The notes beneath the pieces were generated by a model that saw only the letters and a list, made by a program, of their open reading frames with translations, was not told where the DNA came from and did no database searches. A program made the translations under genes and the position numbers. From NCBI RefSeq assembly GCF_900141755.1, contig NZ_LT670844.1:7288501-7352500 (forward strand): DNA of 64,000 bases. The letters run 5' to 3'. Each line of letters begins with the position of its first letter. The stretch's first letter is position 1. This stretch comes from Bradyrhizobium lablabi (lineage in GTDB: Bacteria; Pseudomonadota; Alphaproteobacteria; Rhizobiales; Xanthobacteraceae). Positions 8,473 through 16,744 of this stretch are shown piece by piece.

Positions 8473-9345
8473 ATGAATAAAAAATTCGAAAAACTTGCCG
8501 CGCGCGCGGCGCCGGCGGTTTTTGTCGTGCTCTGGAGTACCGGATTCATCGCCACCAAATACGTGCTGCGCGATGCCGAGCCGCTGACCTATCTCGCGAT
8601 CCGCATGGCCCTGGTGGTTGGCTTGATGGCGATCATCGTCGCGATCGCGCGGCCGCGATGGCCCGACGCAACCGGCATCGCCCACAGCGCGGTTGCGGGC
8701 ATTCTGGTGCATGGGATTTATCTCGGCGGCACCGCGGTCGCGATTTCGCATTCGATCCCGGCCGGGTTGTCGGCGCTGATACCGGGGCTGCAGCCGATCC
8801 TGACCTCGACCTTGGCGAACCGCTGGCTCGGCGAGCGGGTGACGCCGCTGCAATGGGGCGGACTATTGCTCGGTCTCGCAGGCGTGGTGCTGATCCTGCA
8901 TGACCGTCCGATGAGCGGGGAGGCGGGCTGGGGGTGGCTCGCCTCCGGCGTGTCGCTGGTCAGCATCACCTTAGGGACCCTGTATCAGCGGCGCTATTGC
9001 GGCAAGATCGACTGGCGCGCCGGCAATCTCGTGCAATACATCACGGTCACGGTCCTCTATGGCATCGGCGCGCTTCTATTCGAGAACAATGTCGTGCACT
9101 GGACCACCGAGTTCGTGCTGGCATTGGCCTGGCTTGCGGTGGTGCTGTCGATCGGATCGATCGGGCTGCTGTACTGGTTGATCCGGCGTCAGGCGGCCAC
9201 GTCAGTGGCGAGCCTGTTCTATCTGGTGCCGGCGGTGACTTCGGCGATGGCCTATCTCTTGTTCGGCGAACGGCTCGATGCGGTTGCGATCGCGGGCATG
9301 GTGGCGTGCGCGGCCGCAGTGTTTCTGGTCAACCGGCGCGGCTAA
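8473..9345 (+). CDS. EamA/DMT-family transporter
   Basis: 290-residue inner-membrane protein with about ten hydrophobic segments and the tandem EamA layout of drug/metabolite exporters. The N-terminal copy opens with 'VVLWSTGFIATKYVL' and the second ends with 'VTSAMAYLLFGERLDAVAIAG', the conserved end-of-repeat motif. Substrates in the family range from amino acids to nucleosides; none can be assigned here. ATG 8473 follows a GCGGGCA region; an upstream in-frame ATG adds a short basic leader. A CCGG-stem hairpin lies just past the stop. Confidence 0.88.
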   Translation: MNKKFEKLAARAAPAVFVVLWSTGFIATKYVLRDAEPLTYLAIRMALVVGLMAIIVAIARPRWPDATGIAHSAVAGILVHGIYLGGTAVAISHSIPAGLSALIPGLQPILTSTLANRWLGERVTPLQWGGLLLGLAGVVLILHDRPMSGEAGWGWLASGVSLVSITLGTLYQRRYCGKIDWRAGNLVQYITVTVLYGIGALLFENNVVHWTTEFVLALAWLAVVLSIGSIGLLYWLIRRQAATSVASLFYLVPAVTSAMAYLLFGERLDAVAIAGMVACAAAVFLVNRRG

Positions 9346-9361
9346 TTGGATGAAGCGGAAA

Positions 9362-9402
9362 CCAAAAGCAAAAGCCCCCGGCGCTGGTCCGGAGGCTTGG
9401 TG
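9362..9402 (-). terminator. Intrinsic terminator for the Lys/Ala-rich gene
   Basis: Read on the minus strand, AAGCCTCCGG and CCGGGGGCTT form a stem with a short loop, followed by TTTTGCTTTT. It lies about 40 bases past the stop of the histone-like gene, and in the opposite orientation just beyond the DMT transporter. Confidence 0.6.
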
Positions 9403-9441
9403 CGAGAGAGGCTCGGCGCGAGTGAGGCTTGCGCGATGCGC

Positions 9442-9708
9442 TCAGCGCTTCGACTTCTTGGCCTTCTTTTTCTTCTTGGCGGCTTTCTTGGGCGCTTTCT
9501 TGACCGCTTTCTTGGGCGATTTCTTCGCCGAAGATTTCTTGGCGGCCTTTTTGGCCTTCTTGGCTTTCTTCGGCATCACCTTTTTCGCGGTCTTCTTGAC
9601 GGCTTTCTTGACCTTCTTGACCGCCGTCTTGGCGGCTTCCTTCGTCGCCTCGACAGCGCTGCCCATCGTATCCGTCATGTGCTCAAGAACAGGTTTCTCG
9701 TCGTCCAT
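9442..9708 (-). CDS. Lys/Ala-rich histone H1-like protein
   Basis: 88 residues. The first 25 are a normal acidic/neutral helix (starting MDDEKPVLEHM). The remaining roughly 60 residues are almost entirely Lys and Ala with occasional Val, Pro and Ser, including repeats of the KKAxKKA type. This composition matches bacterial histone H1-like / AlgP-like C-terminal tails that bind DNA non-specifically and compact the nucleoid. It has no catalytic motif. A strong GGGGGA ribosome binding site precedes the ATG and an intrinsic terminator follows, so it is a single-gene unit. Confidence 0.7.
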   Translation of the reverse strand: MDDEKPVLEHMTDTMGSAVEATKEAAKTAVKKVKKAVKKTAKKVMPKKAKKAKKAAKKSSAKKSPKKAVKKAPKKAAKKKKKAKKSKR

Positions 9709-9780
9709 ATGGTCCCCCAGGGTTTAAACGAAGCGATCACGATAGCGGGATTCGATCGCGGGTTAAAGAGAGGCGGTGGG

Positions 9781-9876
9781 TTACGCCGCGCGGAGCTTCG
9801 CGTAGGCCTTCAGCGCGCGCTCGCGCCCCTTGCTGTGATCGATGATCGGCGCGGGATAGGTCGTGCCGAGATCGAC
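9781..9876 (-). pseudogene. C-terminal remnant of deoxyribodipyrimidine photolyase
   Basis: The minus strand from 9876 to the TAA at 9783-9781 encodes about 31 residues matching the extreme C-terminus of bacterial photolyases. The segment contains 'YPAPIIDHSKGRERALKAY' and then KLRAA. The FAD-binding and antenna domains are missing: the homology stops abruptly at about 9877 and the next gene (DUF2177) reads away. It is therefore a truncated leftover, probably from a deletion or rearrangement of a photolyase-DUF2177 gene pair. Confidence 0.75.
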
Positions 9877-9958
9877 TTAGGTCCGGGGAAGACATTGCAA
9901 CTCTCTCAAGCCCGATCCGTAGCTGAAATCAAGATGCCCGGACGCACTGGAGGTCGCC

Positions 9959-10360
9959 GTGAAACGGTACATCGTTCTCTATCTGGCGACGCTGATCGTG
10001 CTGGTCCCAGTGGATTTTGTCTTTCTCGGCATCGTCGCCAAGGGCTTTTTCACCGCGCAAGTCGGCGACATGCTGGGCGAGATCAGGCCTCTCCCGGCGA
10101 TCCTGTTCTATTTGCTCTACGTGGTCGGCATCCTGATTTTCGTCAGCGGCCCGCGCGAGGCGACCTCGCAATCGGCGCTGCTTTACGGCGCGCTGTTCGG
10201 ATTGTTCTGCTACGCGACCTTCGAGCTGACGTCGCTGTCGCTCTTGAAGCACTGGACCTGGCCGGTCGCGGCGGTCGATGTGTCCTGGGGGTCGTTCGTC
10301 ACCGCGGTGTCGGCGACCGCAGGGCTTGCGATCGCCGATTGGCTGACGCCGCGAAACTAG
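9959..10360 (+). CDS. DUF2177 family membrane protein
   Basis: 133-residue integral membrane protein with four predicted membrane segments, matching DUF2177 (conserved 'VDFVFLG', 'FYLLYVVGILIF', 'YGALFGLFCYATFELTSLS' and a terminal 'DVSWGSF' segment). Function is unknown. In many alphaproteobacteria the gene lies beside photolyase and other light/oxidative-stress genes, and here a photolyase remnant is directly adjacent. The start is GTG at 9959 with TGGAGG eight bases upstream. Confidence 0.85.
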   Translation: MKRYIVLYLATLIVLVPVDFVFLGIVAKGFFTAQVGDMLGEIRPLPAILFYLLYVVGILIFVSGPREATSQSALLYGALFGLFCYATFELTSLSLLKHWTWPVAAVDVSWGSFVTAVSATAGLAIADWLTPRN

Positions 10361-10364
10361 CCGC

Positions 10365-10447
10365 CGTCATTCCGGGGCGATGCGAAGCATCGAACCCGGA
10401 ATCTCGAGATTCCGGGTCTGGTGCTGGCGCACCATCCCGGAATGACG
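10365..10447. repeat. Dispersed palindromic repeat, copy 1
   Basis: An 80-base element bounded by GTCATTCCGG and CCGGAATGAC, with internal palindromes (GCGATGCGAAGCATCG-like and CCCGGAATCTCGAGATTCCGGG). It is nearly identical to the copy at 19152-19232 and related to 59677-59779. It lies directly after the DUF2177 gene. Confidence 0.9.
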
Positions 10448-10484
10448 GTCTCGATTGCTTCGCTTCGCTTGCAACCGCGAACCG

Positions 10485-11144
10485 TCACTTCGGCTGCGGC
10501 ACGATCCGGATGTAAGGCTTCGGCGATTTCCAGCCCTGCGGATAGATCGTCTTGGCCTCGTCGTCGCTGACCGAGCCTGCGATGATGACGTCCTCGCCCT
10601 GTTTCCAGTCGGCGGGTGTCGCGACGCGATGCTTGGCGGTCATCTGCAACGAATCGATCGAGCGCAGGATCTCCTGGAAATTGCGCCCAGTGGTCATCGG
10701 ATAGACCATCACCAGCTTTATCTTCTTGTCCGGACCGATGACGAAGACGTTGCGGACGGTCTGGTTATCGGCAGCGGTGCGCGTCGCGGGGTCGCCGGAG
10801 GTCGAGGCCGGCAGCATGTCGTACAGTTTCGACACGTTGAAATCGGTGTCGCCGATCATCGGATAGTTCGGCGCCGCGCCTTGCGTCTCCCTGATGTCCT
10901 CGGACCATTTCGCGTGTTTTTCCACGGGGTCGACGCTAAGCCCCATCAGCTTGACGCCCCGCTTGTCGAATTCCGGCTTCAGCTTGGCCAGCGCGCCGAG
11001 TTCGGTGGTGCAGACCGGCGTAAAATCCTTCGGGTGCGAGAACAGGAGCGCCCAGCTGTTACCGATCCAGTCATGAAACTTGATCCTGCCGTCGGTGGTT
11101 TCGGCCTCGAAATCCGGGGCCACAGCGCCTATCTGGAGAGCCAT
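10485..11144 (-). CDS. 1-Cys peroxiredoxin (Prx6/LsfA type)
   Basis: 219-residue cytoplasmic peroxidase that reduces hydroperoxides. The peroxidatic Cys is in 'PVCTTELG' near residue 45, with the active-site Thr in HPKDFTPVC. The length and C-terminal arm (PADWKQGEDVIIAGSVSDDE...) match the Prx6 subfamily. No other cysteine is present, so it is 1-Cys and must be reduced by an external thiol. It is transcribed leftwards, with its promoter in the 380-base gap shared with the divergent gene at 11526. Its neighbours (DUF2177, photolyase remnant) also suggest an oxidative/light-stress neighbourhood. Confidence 0.93.
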   Translation of the reverse strand: MALQIGAVAPDFEAETTDGRIKFHDWIGNSWALLFSHPKDFTPVCTTELGALAKLKPEFDKRGVKLMGLSVDPVEKHAKWSEDIRETQGAAPNYPMIGDTDFNVSKLYDMLPASTSGDPATRTAADNQTVRNVFVIGPDKKIKLVMVYPMTTGRNFQEILRSIDSLQMTAKHRVATPADWKQGEDVIIAGSVSDDEAKTIYPQGWKSPKPYIRIVPQPK

Positions 11145-11525
11145 GTTACGACCTCATGTCATTCGAGTTGCAGGTGAATTTTGTCTGTTGATTATAGGAG
11201 GAGGGGACGCCATAGGGAACGGCCGCCGACAAAATGGCAAATCCTTCTCCCGACCGCGGGACCTCTAGCATCTTCTTTTGATCCGCGTCCCTGCGGCGAA
11301 AAGACCACAGCGGCGGCAAAAGTTCCCTCCGCCCCGATATTGCCGCTTAAAGCCCCCATCACCCCGCCTCCGGTTGTGATAACCCCGAACCATGACAGTG
11401 CTCACAGCGACAAATAAGCAACCATCTAAGAATCTCGCGAACCGAGTTTCGAATCATTAACCACTCGTTTACGCCCGCACCGACATGCTGACCCAGAGCA
11501 AGAAACTGAGAAGAAGTAGTACCCA
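11145..11525. other. Divergent intergenic region
   Basis: This 381-base gap separates the peroxiredoxin and the membrane-anchored hypothetical. No gene or clear operator is seen; it must carry both promoters. Confidence 0.4.
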
Positions 11526-12107
11526 ATGTCTGCCCCTACGTTGAAGTCCGCCGAACCGATCGGCGCGGTCGAACCGACGAAGATTTCCTGCCGCGATACC
11601 GCAGCCCTTGCCCTTACCGTCGTGCGCGATGGCGTGATCACCGGCGAGGGCCCGACCACCAGGGGCCGTGTTCATTTTTCGCGTGAGTTGGACGCCGATG
11701 ACGCTGCCTGGTGCGCGCGCATCCTGACCGCGACCGCGGTCGAGCATCAGCCGGTCAGCCGGGCAGAGGCCGAGGCGCTGTTCGAGATCAATGACGCGGC
11801 CACGGAGCGCAGCGACGACGGACGCTTTGACGATCTGCTGGCCAAGGCCGTGGTGCACCACGCCGCCTCCGCCTCCGGCCTGCCGGTGCCGCCGCGCACC
11901 GTGGCGCTGTCGCCGGAAACCGCGATCGAGAGCTGGGCGCCGGCGCATGCTACCGGTGTCGATATCGAAGTGCTGGAATGGATCGCAAGCCAGATGCGCG
12001 GCAAGCGCCGCAGCAACCGCACCCTGATGTCGCTGGTCGCCACCATCGTCGGCGTCGCGGCGCTGCCGCTGGCGCAGCTGCCGAAGGTTTTCGACATCGG
12101 GATGTGA
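11526..12107 (+). CDS. Hypothetical protein with C-terminal membrane anchor
   Basis: 193-residue protein, family not recognised. The first 165 residues are hydrophilic and Ala/Asp/Glu-rich, without signal peptide. A basic stretch (GKRRSNR, about 160-166) precedes a single hydrophobic segment 'LMSLVATIVGVAALPLAQL', giving a tail-anchored topology with the bulk in the cytoplasm. It is followed by a strong intrinsic terminator at 12133-12160. It is probably a lineage-conserved hypothetical. Confidence 0.7.
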   Translation: MSAPTLKSAEPIGAVEPTKISCRDTAALALTVVRDGVITGEGPTTRGRVHFSRELDADDAAWCARILTATAVEHQPVSRAEAEALFEINDAATERSDDGRFDDLLAKAVVHHAASASGLPVPPRTVALSPETAIESWAPAHATGVDIEVLEWIASQMRGKRRSNRTLMSLVATIVGVAALPLAQLPKVFDIGM

Positions 12108-12132
12108 TCGGCAATAAATGCAGAGATCGCGA

Positions 12133-12160
12133 CGGCGGGGTTATTTCCCCGCCGTTTTTT
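12133..12160 (+). terminator. Intrinsic terminator overlapping a convergent gene's end
   Basis: CGGCGGGG / CCCCGCCG stem with a TTATTT loop and a T6 run. The loop contains the stop codon of the convergent phosphodiesterase, so that protein's last codons double as terminator stem for the gene on the plus strand. Confidence 0.85.
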
Positions 12161-13991
12161 GTTTGCCGCTTTCCGCGTCGAGCCCGACCGTCCGGCCCGG
12201 AAATCCCGCCACGTCGAAATAGCGCTGCGACAGCACGCGCTGGTACTTCACGACCGTCTGCAGGCCGTTCGAGGCCGGCTTGGAGACGATCTTTGCGTCT
12301 GACGCCTTCGGGGTTATGCCGTTGGGCAGGGCTTCCGACATCACCCGGCCGACCAGTCCGCCTGCGGCAACGGCGTGCAAGCCCATGAGCTGGGCGATGG
12401 TCATGCCGACATCGGCATTGCTGACCGGCAGCGGATCGACATAGCCGGCTTTGAAATCCGGCCCGATCGCGGCCATGAAATTCATGGTGTCGCCGCGACC
12501 GAAACTGCCATGCATGCCCTGGCCCTGGCGCAGCACGGTGTCGGCGACTTCGACCGAGCAGTTGGTCGGCTCGTCGCATCCGGCCACATAGGAACGGAAA
12601 TTGACCACGATCGACGGGTTCGGCGTCGCCGCTTTGCCCTTCAGCGCGATCTCCGACATCGGCAGCGTGCCCGGGAAGCGTCCGAGACTGTCGTCAACGA
12701 ATAATCCGCTGACATAGTCCTGCTCGAGCAGCGCCTTGATGGTGCGCTCGGCGAGCTTCTTGTCCTTGTTCGGCAAATAGATCAGGTCAGATCCGCCATT
12801 GGTGGCAACCACCAGATCGGGTTTTGCCGGGTCTTGCCCGAGCACGCCGTTTCCGGCCTTGGGGTGAGCATTGTCGGCGACGGGTGCGTTCTTGTCGTTG
12901 GGATCGAACAGCGGCAAGCCAAGCGCTTTGGCGAGATCGATGGCGACAAAGCCCATCGGCAGGAAATCCTTCGGCGTATCCTCGTAGCTTGCTTTCGCCG
13001 CGGGGCTGGTCTTGCTCTCCTTCGAGATCGTCGAGAATCCGTGATCGGCCGACACCATGACGTCGGTGGTGGCGGAGAGGCCGAGATCGTCGAGCGCCTT
13101 GCGCAACTGCGCCAGATTGTTGTCGGCATTCTTGATACCGGCCATCGATGTGGGGCCGTTGATCCCGGGTGTCACGGTGTTGAGGCTGTCGCCGGTATTG
13201 TGCTGGGTGCCGTCGGGATCGCGCGACCAGAACACCAGCACGAACGGCTTCTTGCGGTCCTTGAACATCGGCAGCACGACCTTGCTTGCGACGTCGGCGA
13301 AATAGGCCTGCTGCGCGGTATTTGCGACCAGCGTCCCCGGCGTCTTGGCGTCACCGGCCTTGCCGTTGTCGCCGCGCGAGGGTGCGACCAGCGGAAGATT
13401 GGCTTTCGTCAGCGCCGCCGTCATTTCGTCGGAGAGCGGCACGCCGTTCTTGGCGCCGGTCGAATCATCGATCACGATCGAATGCAGTCCGGGACGGTCG
13501 GCGCGGTCGGTATGGTCGAAAATCAGCGTCGGGCCGACCTTGCCGATCGCCGCGGTGCTGAAGCCTTGCGCCCGCGCCAGCTTCAGGATCGTTTCCTCGT
13601 TCAGATAATTGCCGCCGAAATGCTCGTCGATATCGCCGATCACCGCATCGTTTTCGATGAAGGGGACAACGGTATCGCCGGCAGGCTTGACCGTGTAGCC
13701 GGTGAAGATCGTGTTGCTGAAGGTTCCGGTGTCACCGAGAAAATGCCCGGTCGACATGCCCGAGGCATTGGCCATGGTGAAGGTCGGGAACAGCGAGTGC
13801 GGATTCTTGAAGTTGACACCCTTGTCGCGGACCGCGGCCATCGCAGGCGCGGTCTCGGGGGTGACTTTCAGCGCGCGCAATCCGTCGGGCACGAACAGGA
13901 TGAGATTGTGGGGCGTGGCGTTTTGCGCAAGCGCGGTACCGGCGGAAAGCAAGGTCAGGCCGGCGGACAGCAACGCGAGTGAGCGGCGCAT
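12141..13991 (-). CDS. Secreted type I phosphodiesterase / alkaline phosphatase-superfamily protein
   Basis: 616-residue exported hydrolase of the nucleotide pyrophosphatase/phosphodiesterase group. A signal peptide (about 1-22, ending ALAQ) precedes 'LILFVPDGLRA', which carries the first metal-binding Asp. The nucleophile Thr is in 'LFPTFTMANASGMSTGH'. Later metal ligands sit in SADHGFSTI and in HGSFGRGDTMNFMAA near the C-terminus. The substrate is unknown (phosphodiesters or nucleotides are typical). The ATG at 13991 is preferred over 13997 because GGGAG abuts the latter but is correctly spaced from the former. Confidence 0.87.
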   Translation of the reverse strand: MRRSLALLSAGLTLLSAGTALAQNATPHNLILFVPDGLRALKVTPETAPAMAAVRDKGVNFKNPHSLFPTFTMANASGMSTGHFLGDTGTFSNTIFTGYTVKPAGDTVVPFIENDAVIGDIDEHFGGNYLNEETILKLARAQGFSTAAIGKVGPTLIFDHTDRADRPGLHSIVIDDSTGAKNGVPLSDEMTAALTKANLPLVAPSRGDNGKAGDAKTPGTLVANTAQQAYFADVASKVVLPMFKDRKKPFVLVFWSRDPDGTQHNTGDSLNTVTPGINGPTSMAGIKNADNNLAQLRKALDDLGLSATTDVMVSADHGFSTISKESKTSPAAKASYEDTPKDFLPMGFVAIDLAKALGLPLFDPNDKNAPVADNAHPKAGNGVLGQDPAKPDLVVATNGGSDLIYLPNKDKKLAERTIKALLEQDYVSGLFVDDSLGRFPGTLPMSEIALKGKAATPNPSIVVNFRSYVAGCDEPTNCSVEVADTVLRQGQGMHGSFGRGDTMNFMAAIGPDFKAGYVDPLPVSNADVGMTIAQLMGLHAVAAGGLVGRVMSEALPNGITPKASDAKIVSKPASNGLQTVVKYQRVLSQRYFDVAGFPGRTVGLDAESGKQKTAGK

Positions 13992-14046
13992 CAACATCTC
14001 CCTGGGAAGGTGGATTTCCGGCCAGTCAGGCCGTCGCCTCTGTTTA

Positions 14047-14073
14047 GTTTTGCTGTGTGACAGATTTGTTACG
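14047..14073 (+). promoter_or_regulatory. 27-base motif shared with the pccA upstream region
   Basis: This block matches 17027-17053 at 23 of 27 positions (both begin GTTTTGCTGT and end TTGTTACG). It lies about 56 bases upstream of the phosphodiesterase start, in the opposite orientation to that gene. Function is unknown. Confidence 0.4.
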
Positions 14074-14134
14074 GCGCAGCTTGCATGCCTTTAGAGCGGG
14101 TCCGCGGCAGCCGCAGGTGCGGCGACAGGAAGAT

Positions 14135-14506
14135 TCAGCCGAAGGTCTTGTTTGTTGCCCGCAGCCGCTGCGCGAGGACACGCATCACCTTGAGGGCGAA
14201 ATAGGGGGTCTGGCTTACCAGAAACAGGAATTGCTTTTCCGACACCGCGACAAGCTCGACATCGGTGATCGCGATAGCGGTCGCGCTGCGCGGTTCGTTG
14301 TCGATCAGCGCCATTTCGCCGAAAACGCAGTCCGCGGTAAGCTCGGTGATGGTTCGGTTGCCGATCTGGATTCGGACCTCGCCGCTTTTGATGACGAAGA
14401 GTTCGTGAGCCTCGTCGCCCTCCCGAAAGATGACGCCCCCGGCTTTCACCGGCCGGGCATCGATATTATTGCCCGTCAATACGCTAAAACTCGCATCATC
14501 CTTCAT
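14135..14506 (-). CDS. Stand-alone cyclic nucleotide-binding domain protein
   Basis: 123-residue protein consisting of only a CAP-type cyclic nucleotide-binding fold: 'GGVIFREGDEAHELFVIKSG' (about 23-42), then 'GEMALIDNEPRSATAIA' (about 63-79), the phosphate-binding cassette with Arg-Ser-Ala. No helix-turn-helix, kinase or channel domain is attached. Such single-domain proteins may act as regulatory subunits or cAMP sinks; the partner is unknown. The ATG at 14506 begins where homologous domains do; another in-frame ATG ten codons upstream (14536) is possible, and neither has a strong ribosome binding site. Confidence 0.78.
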   Translation of the reverse strand: MKDDASFSVLTGNNIDARPVKAGGVIFREGDEAHELFVIKSGEVRIQIGNRTITELTADCVFGEMALIDNEPRSATAIAITDVELVAVSEKQFLFLVSQTPYFALKVMRVLAQRLRATNKTFG

Positions 14507-14610
14507 CGCCGGCCCCGCTTGACAGTTTTGTGACATGCTAGGGGTCTGAGGGCTTTGGAGCAAGAACTCGCAAGCCGCGCTGCCGCCTGGCGGTCCAGGC
14601 AAGGGGATCG

Positions 14611-15390
14611 TCAGGTCCGCCCGCGGCAATTGTAGGCCCGCCGGAATCCTGCCGCCTGGGCGTCGTCTTCGGAACAGAACCAGCGATCCGGTTGTGTCAG
14701 CGCGGGGTAACTGCGGCAGCCCTGCAAGTGATAGACCCCTACATTGCCGGTGAAGCGGGCGCGCACGGCAAACTTGCCCTTGATGCTGCAACCCGACGGC
14801 ATGGCCGGCTCCTCCGGAAACAGCGCCGCGCGTATCTCGCGGTCCTTGTCGGCCCGGCACGAGGCGCCCAACAGGGCGCCATCCTTTCGCCCATGGCGAA
14901 ATTCCTGCGGGGCGACGAAGCAGCCTTTCCAAAGCCCGCGGCGATCGTCCTTGGCGCCGGCCTCGTCTTCCCTGAATCGTCCCCTCGCATAAGGTTCGAA
15001 ATTCAAGGCAAAACCCTGACGGACCAGAAGCTGGTTCAGATTGGCCGTTTCACCCTCGACGGTGCAGATACCGACATGTCGTTTCTTGTAGGGCGTCGCC
15101 AGGCCCAGATCCTCGCAGCGCACCTGGCGGCCACCAATCAGTTTCGATAATTGATCGCGCGCTTCGACGCCGCAGGCCCAGGGGTCGGCGTGCTCGTCGA
15201 TGCACATCTGGTCCAGCTCCGGTGCATCGATCCCGTCGAGCCGGTACGTCGTATCGGCAAGCTGAAGGGTAGCGCCGTCCCTGACGATCGCGCCGGCGGC
15301 GAAGCTTTGGACAGGCGAGAAAAGTAGCAGAACCAGGATGAAGAGCATCCAGGACGTCGAACTCGCCTGGATGGATGCTCGTGACCGCAT
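14611..15390 (-). CDS. Secreted staphylococcal nuclease-like protein
   Basis: 259-residue protein with an N-terminal hydrophobic signal/anchor (about 13-32). The SNase-like domain (about 33-155) contains '[13 protein letters not shown]' (metal/active-site Asp) and ends with the conserved [11 protein letters not shown] second C-terminal part carries several cysteines and the motif '[16 protein letters not shown]', a small Cys domain often appended to secreted nucleases. It likely degrades nucleic acid in the periplasm or outside the cell. It is co-directional with the cyclic nucleotide-binding gene, about 100 bases upstream of it. Confidence 0.82.
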   Translation of the reverse strand: MRSRASIQASSTSWMLFILVLLLFSPVQSFAAGAIVRDGATLQLADTTYRLDGIDAPELDQMCIDEHADPWACGVEARDQLSKLIGGRQVRCEDLGLATPYKKRHVGICTVEGETANLNQLLVRQGFALNFEPYARGRFREDEAGAKDDRRGLWKGCFVAPQEFRHGRKDGALLGASCRADKDREIRAALFPEEPAMPSGCSIKGKFAVRARFTGNVGVYHLQGCRSYPALTQPDRWFCSEDDAQAAGFRRAYNCRGRT

Positions 15391-15507
15391 TTTCTTCTCG
15401 CACAGTTCGTGTTTGGTCAGAGCTTACTAGCATGGGCGGGCATTCTGTAACCAACTTCCGGCTTGCCAACAGCGAACCCGGAAGGGGCCATCGGGCGGAT
15501 CGCGGGC

Positions 15508-16083
15508 TCAACGCCCCTCAGCTTTCATTGTTCTGAAAGTGATCGAGTATCGACGCTGCTCGACCGCGGGGATGCTGTGCTCCCACACGTGGCGGGATTC
15601 GCCGCTCATCATGTAGAGCGAGCGCGGTTCGGCGGCGAGCGCGAAGCGCTCCCATTTGTCTCCGACGGCGCGGCGAAACCGAAACCTGCAAGAAGCTTCC
15701 AGCGAGAGCCCGAACACTTTGTCGAAGTGTGGCTTATCGCGGTGCCACCCGATGCCGACGCCGACATCGTATTCGGTGCAAAGGATCTGGCGAACGCTTC
15801 CGCCCGGCAGATCGCCGAACTTCTCGACCGCAGCAATGATCGGTGTGAGCCATGTAGGGATTGGGTCAGCTTCTCGCAGCTTTCTCTGCTCGTAATCGTA
15901 GCGGAAGCCGAACGAGGCGACCCGCCTTTTGCCCTCGAACGCGCCGAACTGAAACGGCTGCAGCGGCAGCTCCGAAATGCGGGAGACGAGTTCGCGTTCA
16001 GTCGTCTGCGAGATGAATTCAGGCTGGTAGCGCAGGCCCGCGGGGCCGGTGCGGGGGTTCGGAAAAAGGGCAAGCTGCGTCAC
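15508..16083 (-). CDS. AlkB-like 2-oxoglutarate/Fe(II) dioxygenase
   Basis: About 191 residues. It is the AlkB fold used to demethylate alkylated DNA or RNA bases or proteins by oxidation. The iron ligands are His and Asp in 'GIGWHRDKPHFD' and the distal His in 'GESRHVWEHSI'. The 2-oxoglutarate-binding Arg pair is in RRYSITFR near the C-terminus. The substrate-lid region is short, as in ABH2/AlkB-type repair enzymes. A GTG start at 16083 (VTQLALFP) is preferred because family members begin 'xTQLxLFP'; an ATG at 16158 would add 25 non-conserved basic residues. Neither start has a clear ribosome binding site. Confidence 0.85.
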   Translation of the reverse strand: MTQLALFPNPRTGPAGLRYQPEFISQTTERELVSRISELPLQPFQFGAFEGKRRVASFGFRYDYEQRKLREADPIPTWLTPIIAAVEKFGDLPGGSVRQILCTEYDVGVGIGWHRDKPHFDKVFGLSLEASCRFRFRRAVGDKWERFALAAEPRSLYMMSGESRHVWEHSIPAVEQRRYSITFRTMKAEGR

Positions 16084-16191
16084 GGTGGAGCACTCGTTGC
16101 GGACGCTCTGGAGAACGTTCCGCTTCCGGAACCGTTCCCGACCGTCGTTTGCGGGCATTCAAAATGCACTGATGACACCCATATTTCTCCC

Positions 16192-16650
16192 ATGAGCAGA
16201 GCCTTTGTAAACGAAGACCATTTCGTCGAGGACTTGCCGGATCGCGCCCTTTCCGAGCATCCGAATTATGTCACCCAGCGTGGATTGGAATTGATCGAGG
16301 CGGCGCTGGAGGTGGCACGGCGGAGCCATGGCGAAGCCCAGGCGGCGGGCGACCGCGATGCGCTGGCGAAGGCCGCGCGCGATCTTCGTTACTGGAATTC
16401 CCGACGCGCCAGCGCGCAGCTCGTCGCCCCCGATCCCGATATTTCCAATGTTCAGTTCGGAAGTACCGTGACGATCGTTCGCGATGATGGACGGCAGCAG
16501 ACCTTTCGCATCGTCGGAGAGGACGAGGCCGATCCCGCGCACGGAACGATCTCGCACGCGTCTCCGCTCGCCCGCGCACTTCTCAGGAAGGCCGTCGGAG
16601 ATGTCGTCAGGGCCGGGCGCGACGAGGCCGAGATAACGGCAATCGAATAA
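16192..16650 (+). CDS. GreA/GreB-family protein
   Basis: 152-residue protein. The N-terminal part (residues 1-70) is an alpha-helical region with NYVTQRGLELIEAAL, like the coiled-coil start of Gre factors. The C-terminal part (about 90-150) matches the GreA/GreB FKBP-like domain, with 'GSTVTIVRDDGRQQTFRIVG' and 'DPAHGTISHASPLARALL'. Gre factors rescue backtracked RNA polymerase; this variant has a short coiled coil and may be a Rnk/Gre-like modulator. It is divergent from alkB. Confidence 0.82.
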   Translation: MSRAFVNEDHFVEDLPDRALSEHPNYVTQRGLELIEAALEVARRSHGEAQAAGDRDALAKAARDLRYWNSRRASAQLVAPDPDISNVQFGSTVTIVRDDGRQQTFRIVGEDEADPAHGTISHASPLARALLRKAVGDVVRAGRDEAEITAIE

Positions 16651-16744
16651 GGTCATATCGAAGACTGCAACGAACTCGCTTCCATCTTGACATAGTCAGA
16701 ACAAAATAGGAACATTCGGGAATAGCAAATAATTGGAACACGTC

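Noticed and set aside
12834..13982. A 382-codon plus-strand open frame across the phosphodiesterase gene
   Set aside because: It is the antisense shadow of a gene with a full set of phosphodiesterase motifs; no ribosome binding site and Arg-rich composition.
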